Shown in pieces: positions 9,412-18,371 of a DNA stretch of 64,000 nt. The DNA comes from Parachlamydiales bacterium (GTDB lineage: Bacteria > Chlamydiota > Chlamydiia > Chlamydiales > SM23-39). Positions within the stretch are counted from its first letter, which is position 1. The number at the start of each line of letters is the position of its first letter. The DNA lies in assembly GCA_019694475.1 (NCBI GenBank), contig JAIBBX010000004.1, positions 124,001-188,000 of the forward strand. Direction: 5' to 3'. The notes below the pieces were generated by a model. That model had not been told where the DNA came from. It did not search any database and worked only from the letters and a program-made list of their open reading frames with translations. Made by a program: the position numbers and the translations under genes.

Positions 9412-9954
9412 ATGAAAATCATTGCAGGAACATTCAAAGGGAGAAATCTCAAAGCTCCCAAAAGCTCAACGACTCGTCCCACACAAGGGATGCTGCGGGA
9501 GGCTGTGTTCAATATCTGCCAAAATGAAATAGAAGGGGCTCGATTTCTCGATCTTTTTGCTGGGAGCGGCGCGATGGGACTCGAAGCTTTGAGCAGGGGC
9601 GCATCTCTTGCTGTTTTTGTAGAACAAAACCGCCAAGCGATTGGAATCATCAAAGAAAATATCTCAGCGTTGCAAGTCGAATCGATGGCAAAAGTGATCC
9701 CAACGAATGCAACCCGGGCGCTCCAAATCCTCGAGGGGCAAAAATTCGATCTCATCTATATTGATCCTCCTTATGATCTCAAAGTCGATTTGACGCCCGT
9801 TGCCGGTCTACTCTCGCCCCATGGAACGGTGTTTTTAGAAGAGCGGCATGAGCCGAAGCATAAACCGACTTCAATTGCTGGGTTGGAAATGAAGGAAGTG
9901 CGCCGTTTTGGTTCTTCAGTGCTCACTCTTTTTCAAATTAGGAGAGATCAATGA
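9412..9954 (+). CDS. rsmD: 16S rRNA (guanine-966 N2)-methyltransferase
   Basis: 180 residues, the normal length for RsmD. It opens with MKIIAGTFKGRNLKAP and has the family's TRPTQGMLREAVFN, SAM-binding LDLFAGSGAMGLEALSRGA, and the catalytic amino-methyltransferase motif DPPYDL. It methylates G966 of 16S rRNA in the small subunit. The ATG at 9412 matches the family N-terminus; an upstream in-frame ATG at 9388 lies inside the VWA gene and is not needed. It overlaps the following MFS gene by 4 bp. Confidence 0.93.
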   Translation: MKIIAGTFKGRNLKAPKSSTTRPTQGMLREAVFNICQNEIEGARFLDLFAGSGAMGLEALSRGASLAVFVEQNRQAIGIIKENISALQVESMAKVIPTNATRALQILEGQKFDLIYIDPPYDLKVDLTPVAGLLSPHGTVFLEERHEPKHKPTSIAGLEMKEVRRFGSSVLTLFQIRRDQ

Positions 9955-11267
9955 GAACTAGGCTTTTTGCAATCATAGGGATTGCCCTTCCGATGATGGC
10001 GGTCGGAATGAATTTTTCGATCGTCAATATGGCGATAGCAACCTTGCAAAATGAGTTTTCGTCCAGTGTTTCTCAAATGCAGTGGATCCTCAATGCGCTT
10101 GGCATTTCATGTGCAGCACTGTTGGTGATGATGGGCAAATGGGCTGACACCTACGGCCGACGCCGAATGTACTTAATCGGAACGATATTTGTCTTTATCG
10201 CCTCGCTGCTTTCCGGGTTTGCCCCAAAAGTAGGATGGATCATAACCGCCCAGGCCATTCAAGGAATCGGCGCTGCTATTGTCTTGCCAACTTCTCAAGC
10301 GCTCCTCACTCATTTGTACCCCGAATCAGAAAGGTCTCGCGCAATGGGAATCTGGGCTATGCTTGCTTGCACATCGCTTGCCATAGGCCCTATCGTGGGC
10401 GGAACAATCCTTTCAACGATTAGCTGGCGCTGGATTTTTCTGATCAATGCTCCCATGGCCCTCTTTTCTATTTATCCGCTCCTCCGATTTGTTTCCGAAT
10501 CAAAAACTAAAGAAAAGGAATTTGAATTTGATTTTAAGGGAGTTGTTCTCCTCATCGTCACAATCAGTTCACTTGTCTTTACCATTATGCAGGCGCCATC
10601 ATGGGGATGGGGCGTATGGAAGATCGCGCTCTTATTTTTCATCGCTCTTGCCCTGTTTATCTATTCGGAAAGAAAATCAAAAACGCCCATTATCCGCCCC
10701 GATTTCTTTTTCTAGCGAGGGTTTCTTCTTTCGAGCCTTGCAAACTTTTGCATTGTATTTTTCGTCTGGGGCGATTTTTTCCTTCTTCCCTACTTCCTGC
10801 AAAAAGAACAAAATCTTTCCCCTTTGCAGACCGGCTTGGTTATGCTTCTCGTTACAGGACCCGTTGTCATTTTCTCTTCATATATCGGGAAAATCTACAC
10901 AAAAACCGGACCAAAACTCTTGCTCTCAGTCGGGTTTCTCTTTTTTATCCTATCTACCCTTGTTCAATTCTTTCTCACTCCGAAAACCCCGATCCTGCCC
11001 CTCATAGCAGCCCTTTCATTCGGGATTGCTTGGGTGATCGCTTGGGGACCCTCTATTACCTCCGCGCTTTCTTCTATACCGCGCGACTCGGTAGGCTTGG
11101 CTTCGGGAGCTTTTACGACCGTGCAAGAAATTGGCGGCACACTCGGGCTTACGATTGCAGGCACGGCTTTTCGCGTCGAACAAAATTTTGTTCACGGGAT
11201 TTGGGTCCTACTATTTTGTTCTCTTTTAGGTCTCATCTGTTCAATGGGCCTTCGTAAAAAAGCTTGA
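9951..11267 (+). pseudogene. MFS (DHA2-type) drug exporter interrupted by one in-frame amber codon
   Basis: The reading frame is continuous from 9951 to 11267 (438 codons, 12 or more membrane helices) except for a TAG at 10713-10715. Before it the protein reads ...IIRPDFFF and directly after it RGFLLSSLANFC..., in the same frame, so a single base substitution rather than a frameshift broke the gene. N-terminal MFS signatures are intact (GKWADTYGRRRMYLIG between helices 2 and 3; GIGAAIVLPTSQALL). The second half is well conserved with no further stops, which means a recent mutation, a sequencing error or readthrough. The ATG overlaps the rsmD stop by 4 bp. Confidence 0.8.
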
Positions 11268-11287
11268 TTTCTTTGTCTTAAAATTAT

Positions 11288-11316
11288 TTGACATTGATTC
11301 CTGCTGGGCATAAAAT
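11288..11316 (+). promoter_or_regulatory. Sigma-66/sigma-70-type promoter
   Basis: A perfect -35 TTGACA (11288-11293) is followed after 17 bp by TAAAAT (11311-11316). Transcription would begin near 11323, about 22 nt before the ATG at 11345, which has GGAGG at a good distance. This fixes the start of the next gene. Confidence 0.8.
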
Positions 11317-11344
11317 TCCCTCTGCTAAAAAAATGGAGGTTTTC

Positions 11345-12334
11345 ATGGGGCAAGGAGCATCAACAGCGCTGCCAATCACGGCTTCGAGGGCTTATATTTA
11401 TTGCGACAATCACACCAAGGCCTATTCGGCCGGCCTCTATTTTGCTGATAAAAATCAGCTTGAACGATGCTTAGCTTCTGGCAGATTTAATGGAGCACTC
11501 AAGAAGTGGGAACTTCAGGTGGGTCGAAACCAATTTGGGATCATTAATATCATCGGAATCTTAAATGAAGATACTGCCGAAAAAGTAGCGACGCTTTTCG
11601 ACGAAGTTTTGATCATAGAGAAATGGTGGTGGCCTCTGAAAGGGAATGCTGAAAAAGGAGCGAAACCTGTTATTGAAAAAGCAGAGATCGACTGCAGGAA
11701 ATATAATATCCTAAAATTTTCCATCGCGGGTGTTGAAGATATTGATCATTATTTCAGTTGCTCATTTTTATCTGAACTTCCGCCAGGGATTGAACACAAG
11801 ATCTGGCCCGCTGACGATGGGCTTGCGATCCATCTGTATCGTAGTAATAGCGATGATCCGAGCGAAAAAACGACAGAAGAAACTGCTAAAAGAATTTATG
11901 ATCTGGCGCGAAGACATTTCAACGTTAAGTCTTGGGACAAAGTGGAACTTGCCTATCTAGACGACCCTGTTCCTCAAGAAAAATGGTTGGTAACTGAATG
12001 TATAGTTCATGCCGGCGATAAAGACCGGCCTGATAATATTCCTGTTGCAACTTTACATTTACTTTCTGGAGCAGCAGCAAGGCAATGTCTCGCCGACGAA
12101 AGATTGATTAAGGCTCTTCAAGCCGATGGACTGAAGCTTTGGGCGCTTGGCAACGACGTCATCCATGTTATCAGCAGCCGTTCCGCTCATCATGTCGAAC
12201 AAATTCTCCCTAAACATTTCCATATGATGAAGAAAACAAGAGTAGTTCATGATTGGGCAGCCGAAAAACGTGAAGAAGACAGAAGGAGATCGGAACAACC
12301 CGCTGATAAATATTGGAGGGAGACAATTCATTGA
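11345..12334 (+). CDS. Lineage-specific protein with MGQGAS N-terminus
   Basis: 329 residues from the ATG at 11345, chosen because GGAGG lies 5 nt upstream and a strong promoter ends just before it. The N-terminus M-G-Q-G-A-S fits the eukaryotic N-myristoylation pattern (Gly2, Ser6), so a host-modified effector is possible. The body is mixed alpha/beta with no membrane helices and no motif I recognise; the C-terminus is highly charged (EKREEDRRRSEQ). It may have an internal duplication, because the first and last thirds both read as beta-rich modules, but I could not align them with confidence. It is transcribed as a single gene. Confidence 0.65.
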   Translation: MGQGASTALPITASRAYIYCDNHTKAYSAGLYFADKNQLERCLASGRFNGALKKWELQVGRNQFGIINIIGILNEDTAEKVATLFDEVLIIEKWWWPLKGNAEKGAKPVIEKAEIDCRKYNILKFSIAGVEDIDHYFSCSFLSELPPGIEHKIWPADDGLAIHLYRSNSDDPSEKTTEETAKRIYDLARRHFNVKSWDKVELAYLDDPVPQEKWLVTECIVHAGDKDRPDNIPVATLHLLSGAAARQCLADERLIKALQADGLKLWALGNDVIHVISSRSAHHVEQILPKHFHMMKKTRVVHDWAAEKREEDRRRSEQPADKYWRETIH

Positions 12335-12537
12335 AATGATTTCTGAAACCTTGAAAAACTATGTGATTAACCTATAGAAGCATATGATAGAGCCGCTCTG
12401 GAAAGACACTGCACGGCCAGAAAAGTCGTGAACTAACGATCCCCCATCTTTTGGATACAGGTCGCTCACAAAGCTTTGACTTGCTGAGAAGTAAAGCTGT
12501 CCGTAAAATGGCCGGCTCAGGAAAAAAGGAGCTATTT

Positions 12538-12963
12538 GTGAATCAAGTCAATTTCACTAACTTCGAAGAAAGAGTTAATAACCTCAGCGCATGTTTTAAA
12601 ACAGTCGAAGAGCCGCCACAAGATAGAGATCTTGATATGGGAACAGCAAAGAGAATTTGGGGCGCATTTGCAACCGTTCAAAAAGATGCAGCTAAATTGA
12701 TTGAAGATTTAAAAAATATTTATTGTGAGAGTATCTCAAATTCAAGACAGAAAGAAGCGGCAGAAAAAGCAAAAAAATTGTGGGCCAGAGTTGTCACCCT
12801 TTTAGGATTATATGATGAGAATGCTCAGAGGGTATATAAGTTAGCGAGTTTGAATTGTAATTCATCCGGAAAGGCTTTAGTTCTAGATGCTTTAGAAAAG
12901 GACTTTGTAGAGACGATTAAGAGATGCGAAAGAAATATACTTGTGGCTAGATTCTCATTCTAG
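12538..12963 (+). CDS. Small helical protein of unknown function
   Basis: 141 residues starting at a GTG (12538), preferred because AAAAGGAG sits 6 nt upstream; longer in-frame versions from a TTG at 12451 or an ATG at 12508 lack a good ribosome-binding site. It is soluble, Lys/Glu-rich and almost wholly helical. No family recognised. The 200 bp upstream of it hold no other gene I can support. Confidence 0.55.
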   Translation: MNQVNFTNFEERVNNLSACFKTVEEPPQDRDLDMGTAKRIWGAFATVQKDAAKLIEDLKNIYCESISNSRQKEAAEKAKKLWARVVTLLGLYDENAQRVYKLASLNCNSSGKALVLDALEKDFVETIKRCERNILVARFSF

Positions 12964-13005
12964 AATGTGGTTTACTTTATTATTTGCCAGTCCTAAAAAG
13001 GAATT

Positions 13006-13473
13006 ATGGACAGAATCGCAGTATTTCCAGGCACTTTTGATCCGCCAACTTTTGGCCATTTGGACGTCATCCGCAAGGCGAAAAAGATTTGCGATCATCT
13101 CATCGTTGCAGTTGCTGTGAAGCCAGAAAAAAATTCGCTCTTTTCCGTCGAAGAAAAAATGCTGATGATGAAGAAAATCGCCCCCGATGTTCAAGTCGAA
13201 GCGTATCGAGGATTGATCGTTGACTTTGCGAAGGAAAAAAAGGCCCATTTTCTCATCCGGGGTTTGAGAGCTGGTTCCGATTTTGATTCTGAATTCCAAA
13301 TGGCGCAGGCAAATAAACGAATTGGCGGAATTGAAACAGTTTTTCTTGTCGCAGATGATAGGCATTCGCAAATCAGTTCAACGCTCATTCGAGAAATCGC
13401 CTATTTTCATGGCCCATTGCACGATTTTGTTCCAACGGAAATCGAATCCATAATTCGAAAAAAATTTTCTTGA
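13006..13473 (+). CDS. coaD: Phosphopantetheine adenylyltransferase
   Basis: 155 residues, the standard CoaD length. It joins ATP and 4'-phosphopantetheine to make dephospho-CoA, the fourth step from pantothenate. Nucleotidyltransferase signatures are intact: GTFDPPTFGH near the N-terminus (the T/H-x-G-H site), RGLRAGSDFDSEFQMA in the middle and the ISST motif (residues ~124-127). AAAAGGA precedes the ATG. Confidence 0.95.
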   Translation: MDRIAVFPGTFDPPTFGHLDVIRKAKKICDHLIVAVAVKPEKNSLFSVEEKMLMMKKIAPDVQVEAYRGLIVDFAKEKKAHFLIRGLRAGSDFDSEFQMAQANKRIGGIETVFLVADDRHSQISSTLIREIAYFHGPLHDFVPTEIESIIRKKFS

Positions 13474-13517
13474 CGATTCATTCATTCTTTTTTACTGTGC
13501 AGAAAACGGAGGAACCC

Positions 13518-13775
13518 ATGAAAAAAGCATTTGTTATCTTATCAGCACTCTTTTTTGCAGCTTGTTCATCGCAAGATCAAAGTCAGATGAAATCATCTGA
13601 TATGCAAGATCACGATATGCAGCAAAACATGCAGAACATGCCGCAACAGCAGCAGAAAATGCAGCAAAATATGCAGCAGAACATGAAAGGTGGAATGCAG
13701 CAATCATCGAATTGCGATGGAAGCTGCTGTCCGCACCGCTGCACGCGTCCGAAACCGCCTTGCTGTGGAAAATAA
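13518..13775 (+). CDS. Small Met/Gln-rich, Cys-terminated lipoprotein
   Basis: 85 residues. A type II signal peptide with lipobox FFAAC places the lipidated Cys at 16. The mature part is a Met/Gln-rich tract (MQQNMQNMPQQQQKMQQNMQ) and ends in a Cys-rich tail with pairs CC-P-H-x-C and CC near the C-terminus. Such Met/Cys/His clustering is typical of copper or other soft-metal binding, which is an inference here. GGAGG lies 6 nt before the ATG. It follows coaD by 44 bp but probably forms its own unit. Confidence 0.75.
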   Translation: MKKAFVILSALFFAACSSQDQSQMKSSDMQDHDMQQNMQNMPQQQQKMQQNMQQNMKGGMQQSSNCDGSCCPHRCTRPKPPCCGK

Positions 13776-13790
13776 TTCATCTAGAAACGA

Positions 13791-13816
13791 CTCGGGCAGG
13801 CCGAAGCCTGCCCAAG
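13791..13816. other. Stable hairpin downstream of the lipoprotein gene
   Basis: CTCGGGCAGGC pairs with GCCTGCCCAAGAG around a CGAA tetraloop (11 positions, one mismatch). It lies just after the lipoprotein stop and just after the stop of the small convergent gene. No T-tract follows on the plus strand, so termination or mRNA 3'-end protection are both possible. Confidence 0.5.
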
Positions 13817-13837
13817 AGTTAAGGAAGGAAAGAAAAC

Positions 13838-13954
13838 TTATTTCTTTGGCTTTTGTGGAGCTTGCTGTGGTTTTTGCTCAGGTGCTTTGTTCGCTGGTGC
13901 TGCGGGTTTTTGCGCTCCTGGTTTTGCTGGAGCTGCCGGTTGCTTCATGTTCAT
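13838..13954 (-). CDS. 38-residue Pro/Ala/Lys/Gln-rich small protein
   Basis: A 38-codon frame with ATG at 13954 and TAA at 13838; AGGAGA lies 6 nt upstream of the ATG. The product (starts MNMKQPAAPAKPGAQKPA, ends QQAPQKPKK) contains only Met, Asn, Lys, Gln, Pro, Ala, Gly and Glu, so it is basic and disordered. The composition recalls linker or histone-H1-like tails, but it is far shorter than known chlamydial histone-like proteins. The strict composition and good ribosome-binding site favour a real gene. Confidence 0.55.
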   Translation of the reverse strand: MNMKQPAAPAKPGAQKPAAPANKAPEQKPQQAPQKPKK

Positions 13955-14048
13955 TGATTTTCTCCTAGTTGATAATGCGATTTTCATCGCATATTCCAAT
14001 CTACTCCTTTTTCGCTAAAAGAAAAGAGAAAAATTCCTTGATAAGCAA

Positions 14049-14071
14049 AAGGGCTTGGAAACCAAGCCCTT
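14049..14071 (-). terminator. Intrinsic terminator of the MORN-repeat gene
   Basis: A perfect 10-bp stem (AAGGGCTTGG/CCAAGCCCTT) with a 3-nt loop lies 20 bp beyond the minus-strand stop codon. On the minus strand it is followed by TTGCTTAT, a weak T-rich tail. Confidence 0.7.
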
Positions 14072-14091
14072 ATTTTGAGAAAAATCGAAGA

Positions 14092-16710
14092 TTATCGAAC
14101 GGTTTTGATCAGTTCGCCCGCTTCATAAAGGGTAACTGTTAAGGATCCGTCTTTTTCATATTTTCTCTTTTCGCCTTCTAACTTGTCAGAGACGAAAGTC
14201 TCTTCAAGCATCGGGCTTCCATCTTCGTAATATTTATGGAATTTGCCATTTCGCAAGTCGTCTAAATATTCGGCTTCAAATGTTAAAACGCCTTCCGCAT
14301 TCCAGCTTTGCGCGAGGCCATTGAGCTTGTCATTCGCGTAAGGGAATATAGAGGCGATTTCGCCATTTTCATGATAGGTGATTTCATTTCCTTGTCTCAA
14401 GTCTTCGATATATTCTGTTGTTCGATAGATCGAGCCGTTGGGGAAATATTGAGTCACCAGTCCATTTTTCTTGTCGTTATGGAACTCGATCGTGATTGAA
14501 ATTCTCGTTTCGCTCGCAAAAATTCTTGCAAGACCCTCTTTTTTGCCTTGAATGTAGGGAGTTTCTGCAATTTTTTTGCCTTGATCCGAGTATTCGACGA
14601 CAACCCCTTCAATCACATCGTTTTCAAATGGAGTTTCAACTGCCTTCAGTTTTTCCCCTTTTTGGTTGATGGGATAGAAGATGGTTTGAATTCCATTTTT
14701 CATGTTGTTCTGGTAGTAGGCGAGCACCTCTCTGCCGTCCGATGTTTTCTCAAAGTATTTGCCTTCGAGTTTGCCGTGTTTGTAGTCAATCTCTTGAACA
14801 AGTTTGCCTTCTTGATCAAACACCTGTTTTTTTCCATCGAGTGCGCCGTGATCGTGATATGCGATCGCTTGGAGCTTCCCATTTTGATAGTAAGCTCTCT
14901 CTTCTCCGTGCATTTTCCCTTCTTCGTCGAAGCGTAGCAGTTGAGCCAGTCTTTCTTCATCTTTTTGAGAAGAATTGGTCTTTGGATAATACATTCGGTG
15001 TTCGCCAATTGGTTTTCCATCTTTGAAAAACTGTACGGATTGAACTGCGCCGTCTGGATACCAAACAAGCATTTCGCCTTCTAAAAGATCATTTTTGAAA
15101 GTTGCGATTCTTTCGGGCTTTCCGTCTTTGTAAAATGCTTTATGAAGGCCCTCTTTTTTTCCATGGTCGAACTGCAAGCGAGTTTTGATCTGGTCTTTGT
15201 TCCACCAGCTTAAAACCGTTCCATGCAGAGCATCATCTTCGAAGAACGCTTCAAAAAGAAGATCCCCTTGCTCATTCCATTCTCTTTGCCATCCTTGTTT
15301 GAGACCGAAGGCAAATTCAGAGCGAGCTTTTAGCTGGCCATTTTCATACCATTCGCTCTGCACGCCATCCGGATGGTCGGCTTGGAAATAGGCGTCGAGG
15401 CGGGTGTTGCCATTGGCGAACCATTCTCCCATCTGCCCATCTTTCAGCCCTTCTGTGAAATGGAGCTTTCTTGCTAAAACGCCATTTTCGTGCCACTCTT
15501 CATGAGTCCCTTCGCGCTGATTTTCTTTATTGTAGCTGCTCGCTACTTTGAGCTGGCCCGATTCATAATATTCTTTTTGTACGCCAAAGTATTGCCCAAG
15601 GGTGTAGTTGTATTCTACTTTTGGCGATCCATTGTCATACCATTCGAAATAGGGTCCATCGAGTTTGTCGCCAACAGAGAGAAATTGACGCGTCTTAACC
15701 CCTGAGTCATTATATTCGCAAATCGGTCCGACCGGCTTGTCTGCAGAATCAAATTCTGCTTGATAAGCTACAGTCCCATTCGGATGGTTTTTCCAGTGTT
15801 TGCCAGTTGGAATCCCTTCCTGATAAGAGCCTTCTCCAAGAAGTTTTCCATCTTCTCCAAAAAACTGCTCTTTGCCCTCTTTTTTTCCATTTTTATAATT
15901 CACGCGATAGCTTTCTGTGCCGTTTGCATGGTAGCGGACGTGAAGTCCAACGGGCTGGCCTTTTTTGAAGTCGAGAACTTCAATGATATTTCGTCCTTCA
16001 TCATATGCGATCAAGGCAGGGTTTTTCCCGTCGCCATTCAATTCTCCATCTCGGAATGTGCGCTGTACATTCAAAACGCCTGTCGGAAACCAGTTGGATG
16101 CGACTCCATCCATTTTCCCATGCGAGTGAGGATAGACGGCGGCTTTATTGCCGTTTTCATGATATTGTACGACTTCTCCTTCAAGCTGCCCATTTTCATA
16201 AAAAGCTTCTTCTTTAAGGTCGCCATTTTCGAAGTAAGATTTAGCGGAACCTGAAAGGAGGCCGTTTGAATAGCTCAGCTCATTCTGAATTTGCCCATCT
16301 TTGTAAAAGGTTCTGCAGATTCCGTCTGCAATCCCATTTTGGAAAGTTGCAAACTGAACGAGAGCCCCTTCGGGAGAAAAATCTAGGCGCGCTCCATGAG
16401 CAACTAAGGTTGAATTCCAATCTTTAGCCGCTTGGGAATCTTCGTCGACTTGAGTCACGTCCATTTGGGTCTTAAGACGATTGTTCTCGTAGAAAATATT
16501 TTGCTGAATGGGCCGTTCGCCTTCTGCAGTCGGCTCATAAAAGATGACCGATTGGGGAACTCCGTTCGGATATGTCCTCTCAATTTCCAGCCTCCAATTG
16601 GGCTGTCTTGGTTTCAAAGACATCAGATAAGGCATCAGGTTTTTCTGATCTGCAAAAGCAGGGCTTAATGCAGCGAAAACCAAAGCCAAAAGGATCACGA
16701 TTTTCTTCAT
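14092..16710 (-). CDS. Large exported MORN-variant (YwqK-like) repeat protein
   Basis: 872 residues from the ATG at 16710, which gives a classical signal peptide (MKKIVILLALVFAALSPAFA); an in-frame ATG five codons upstream is less likely. Nearly all the rest is ~24-residue repeats of the MORN_2/YwqK type (YENGQLEGEVVQYHENGNK, WYDNGSPKVEYNY, YYENGKL-like words), roughly thirty copies. Such beta-hairpin repeats form long, flat binding surfaces, here in the periplasm or outside the cell. No catalytic domain is visible. It stands alone, with its own terminator, so it is probably monocistronic. Confidence 0.8.
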   Translation of the reverse strand: MKKIVILLALVFAALSPAFADQKNLMPYLMSLKPRQPNWRLEIERTYPNGVPQSVIFYEPTAEGERPIQQNIFYENNRLKTQMDVTQVDEDSQAAKDWNSTLVAHGARLDFSPEGALVQFATFQNGIADGICRTFYKDGQIQNELSYSNGLLSGSAKSYFENGDLKEEAFYENGQLEGEVVQYHENGNKAAVYPHSHGKMDGVASNWFPTGVLNVQRTFRDGELNGDGKNPALIAYDEGRNIIEVLDFKKGQPVGLHVRYHANGTESYRVNYKNGKKEGKEQFFGEDGKLLGEGSYQEGIPTGKHWKNHPNGTVAYQAEFDSADKPVGPICEYNDSGVKTRQFLSVGDKLDGPYFEWYDNGSPKVEYNYTLGQYFGVQKEYYESGQLKVASSYNKENQREGTHEEWHENGVLARKLHFTEGLKDGQMGEWFANGNTRLDAYFQADHPDGVQSEWYENGQLKARSEFAFGLKQGWQREWNEQGDLLFEAFFEDDALHGTVLSWWNKDQIKTRLQFDHGKKEGLHKAFYKDGKPERIATFKNDLLEGEMLVWYPDGAVQSVQFFKDGKPIGEHRMYYPKTNSSQKDEERLAQLLRFDEEGKMHGEERAYYQNGKLQAIAYHDHGALDGKKQVFDQEGKLVQEIDYKHGKLEGKYFEKTSDGREVLAYYQNNMKNGIQTIFYPINQKGEKLKAVETPFENDVIEGVVVEYSDQGKKIAETPYIQGKKEGLARIFASETRISITIEFHNDKKNGLVTQYFPNGSIYRTTEYIEDLRQGNEITYHENGEIASIFPYANDKLNGLAQSWNAEGVLTFEAEYLDDLRNGKFHKYYEDGSPMLEETFVSDKLEGEKRKYEKDGSLTVTLYEAGELIKTVR

Positions 16711-16847
16711 AGGTATAGCTCTCATTTCAACGTTGTAAGAGATTCAAGCCTAGGCCAAAAACATTATTTTCTCAAGAGGTAAAGGACTGCTAGGTTTAAA
16801 AAAACTCTACAAAAGGTTTAGAATCATCGATCTGCCTTGGAGAAAGC

Positions 16848-17591
16848 ATGGAAATATCCGATTTCATCTCAATTACAGTCACCGATTTAGAAACCGACCC
16901 AGTCGATGTCAACCCTCGGATTCCGAGAGGGCTTGCTTCCGTTCCTGATAGCATGCATATTCGTCCCGCTGCGCCAAAACCCAATCTGATATTCAGGGGT
17001 GGCGTATCCATGTTGCTCGGTTTTTTTCATCTGCTGACGTTAAACATCCGATTTTTTAGCTGGGCCAAAGAACAGATTTTTGGAACGTGTCCGCAAAAAG
17101 AGCTCTATCGAATGCTCCATCAAATTGCTCAAAAAGGCAATTTAAGAGAAATTGAGAAATTTTTAGAAAAACATTCGGGAAAACCCTTGCCGGCTGGATA
17201 TCTTTTCTCCGAGTTTTTGAAGATTCCAGAAGTTCATCTCCACTTTTCCGATATTTTGCAGGGAGCCAATATTTGTCTCGAGGGGGATAGAGGAGCCTTT
17301 TGTCAAAGATGGAGGCAGCATCCCAATTGCTACAAAAGACTTTCGTCCCATAAGTATCAAGGCGATGAGTGCTTTGCCATAGACCATATTCTTTTTTGGG
17401 TCGATCCTGAAGGAAACACCCGGTTCCAGTTTGAAAATTCCCCATTAAGGGGCGTTTTGAGTGCTATAGAACATGCTATCGACTATCTGCGCTATCGAAG
17501 AGATAACGAGCAGCAGGGTGTTGTCGGGATCTCTCCTCATACTGAGGATTTTTGCCTCAAGATCAAACTGGATTCTAATAGGTTTATTTAA
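16848..17591 (+). CDS. Unknown protein with a central hydrophobic segment
   Basis: 247 residues; GGAGA lies 5 nt before the ATG. Residues ~47-70 are hydrophobic (FRGGVSMLLGFFHLLTLNIRFF) and could span a membrane. The C-terminal half is soluble and has several Cys and His residues (FCQRWRQHPNCYKRL). No family recognised. A weak TTTAAA/TAGAAT pair (18 bp apart) at 16795-16824 may be its promoter. It is followed after 15 bp by a second unknown gene, so they likely form a two-gene unit. Confidence 0.6.
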   Translation: MEISDFISITVTDLETDPVDVNPRIPRGLASVPDSMHIRPAAPKPNLIFRGGVSMLLGFFHLLTLNIRFFSWAKEQIFGTCPQKELYRMLHQIAQKGNLREIEKFLEKHSGKPLPAGYLFSEFLKIPEVHLHFSDILQGANICLEGDRGAFCQRWRQHPNCYKRLSSHKYQGDECFAIDHILFWVDPEGNTRFQFENSPLRGVLSAIEHAIDYLRYRRDNEQQGVVGISPHTEDFCLKIKLDSNRFI

Positions 17592-17606
17592 AATAAAAGA
17601 GTTAAT

Positions 17607-18371
17607 GTGGGCAAAAAAGTTGGTTTGTCTGAGGCAGGCCGCAGTAATCTGAGCGATGAAGATCTTCAAAAACTTCTGCTTTCACCCTTTCCTTATATAA
17701 AACGATTTGCTGAACGTTGTTTGGGCGTTCCAAAAATTAGAAAAAGTAAATTTGAGATTTTGACTGAACAGCGAAATCGCCTTGGCTTAAGGATCCTCTC
17801 ATTAACTCCTAATATCGATTTAGAAACTGATGCGGATTTTTACAAGAATCCTAAACACATTTCTACTGATACTGAATTGGGACGCAGAATGGCTTGTATT
17901 CAGTATAAATATTTAAAAATCAATTTTGAGATGGAAAAATTCGGTGTTAAAGGGGTTAATATTCCGTTCGAATCTTTTATTTCCGAACAGCAAAATTTAA
18001 AATCGAAATTGAAATTAGAAGAAGAACTTTTGGACGTTTATCGTAGTCTGCAAGACCTTATGGCCCAGCATCACGGTGATTATCCGACTTTCTGGGAAAA
18101 AGAAATTAAGCCGATCAAAATCGAGGCGCAAAATAAACAAAAGCAAATCCAAGGCTGTGCAGATGAAGAAGTCAAATCGAAATTGCTAGCAGAATTCGAA
18201 TCTCTAAAAAAACGGATAGATGAAAAAGAAAAGCAGAAAATAAAACTTCAAATCGATGCTTCAAAAATTAGCGAGAACTTCGACCAATTAAAAAAAAGAT
18301 ACATTCAAAAATTTGGCGAGGGTGCTTTCAATGTTTTTCGTTTGAATCACGAGATAATGAACCTATCCTAG
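17607..18371 (+). CDS. Coiled-coil protein of unknown function
   Basis: 254 residues from a GTG at 17607 preceded by AAAGAG. The second half (~130-240) is a strongly charged helical region with heptad-like spacing, compatible with a coiled coil. No signal peptide or membrane helix. Its last codons (Met-Asn-Leu-Ser-stop) lie inside the left arm of the 177-bp quasi-palindrome, so the natural C-terminus may have been replaced when that element arose. Co-directional with and 15 bp after the preceding unknown gene. Confidence 0.6.
   Translation: MGKKVGLSEAGRSNLSDEDLQKLLLSPFPYIKRFAERCLGVPKIRKSKFEILTEQRNRLGLRILSLTPNIDLETDADFYKNPKHISTDTELGRRMACIQYKYLKINFEMEKFGVKGVNIPFESFISEQQNLKSKLKLEEELLDVYRSLQDLMAQHHGDYPTFWEKEIKPIKIEAQNKQKQIQGCADEEVKSKLLAEFESLKKRIDEKEKQKIKLQIDASKISENFDQLKKRYIQKFGEGAFNVFRLNHEIMNLS

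Noticed and set aside
10447..11257. Overlapping plus-strand frames over the MFS gene
   Set aside because: They are other frames of the exporter; the MFS frame carries the helices and motifs.
11288..11344. TTG at 11288 as a start of the gene at 11345
   Set aside because: It is the -35 box of a strong promoter.
14308..16254. Plus-strand open frames opposite the MORN gene
   Set aside because: Shadows of a low-complexity repeat gene; no ribosome-binding sites or domain signatures.
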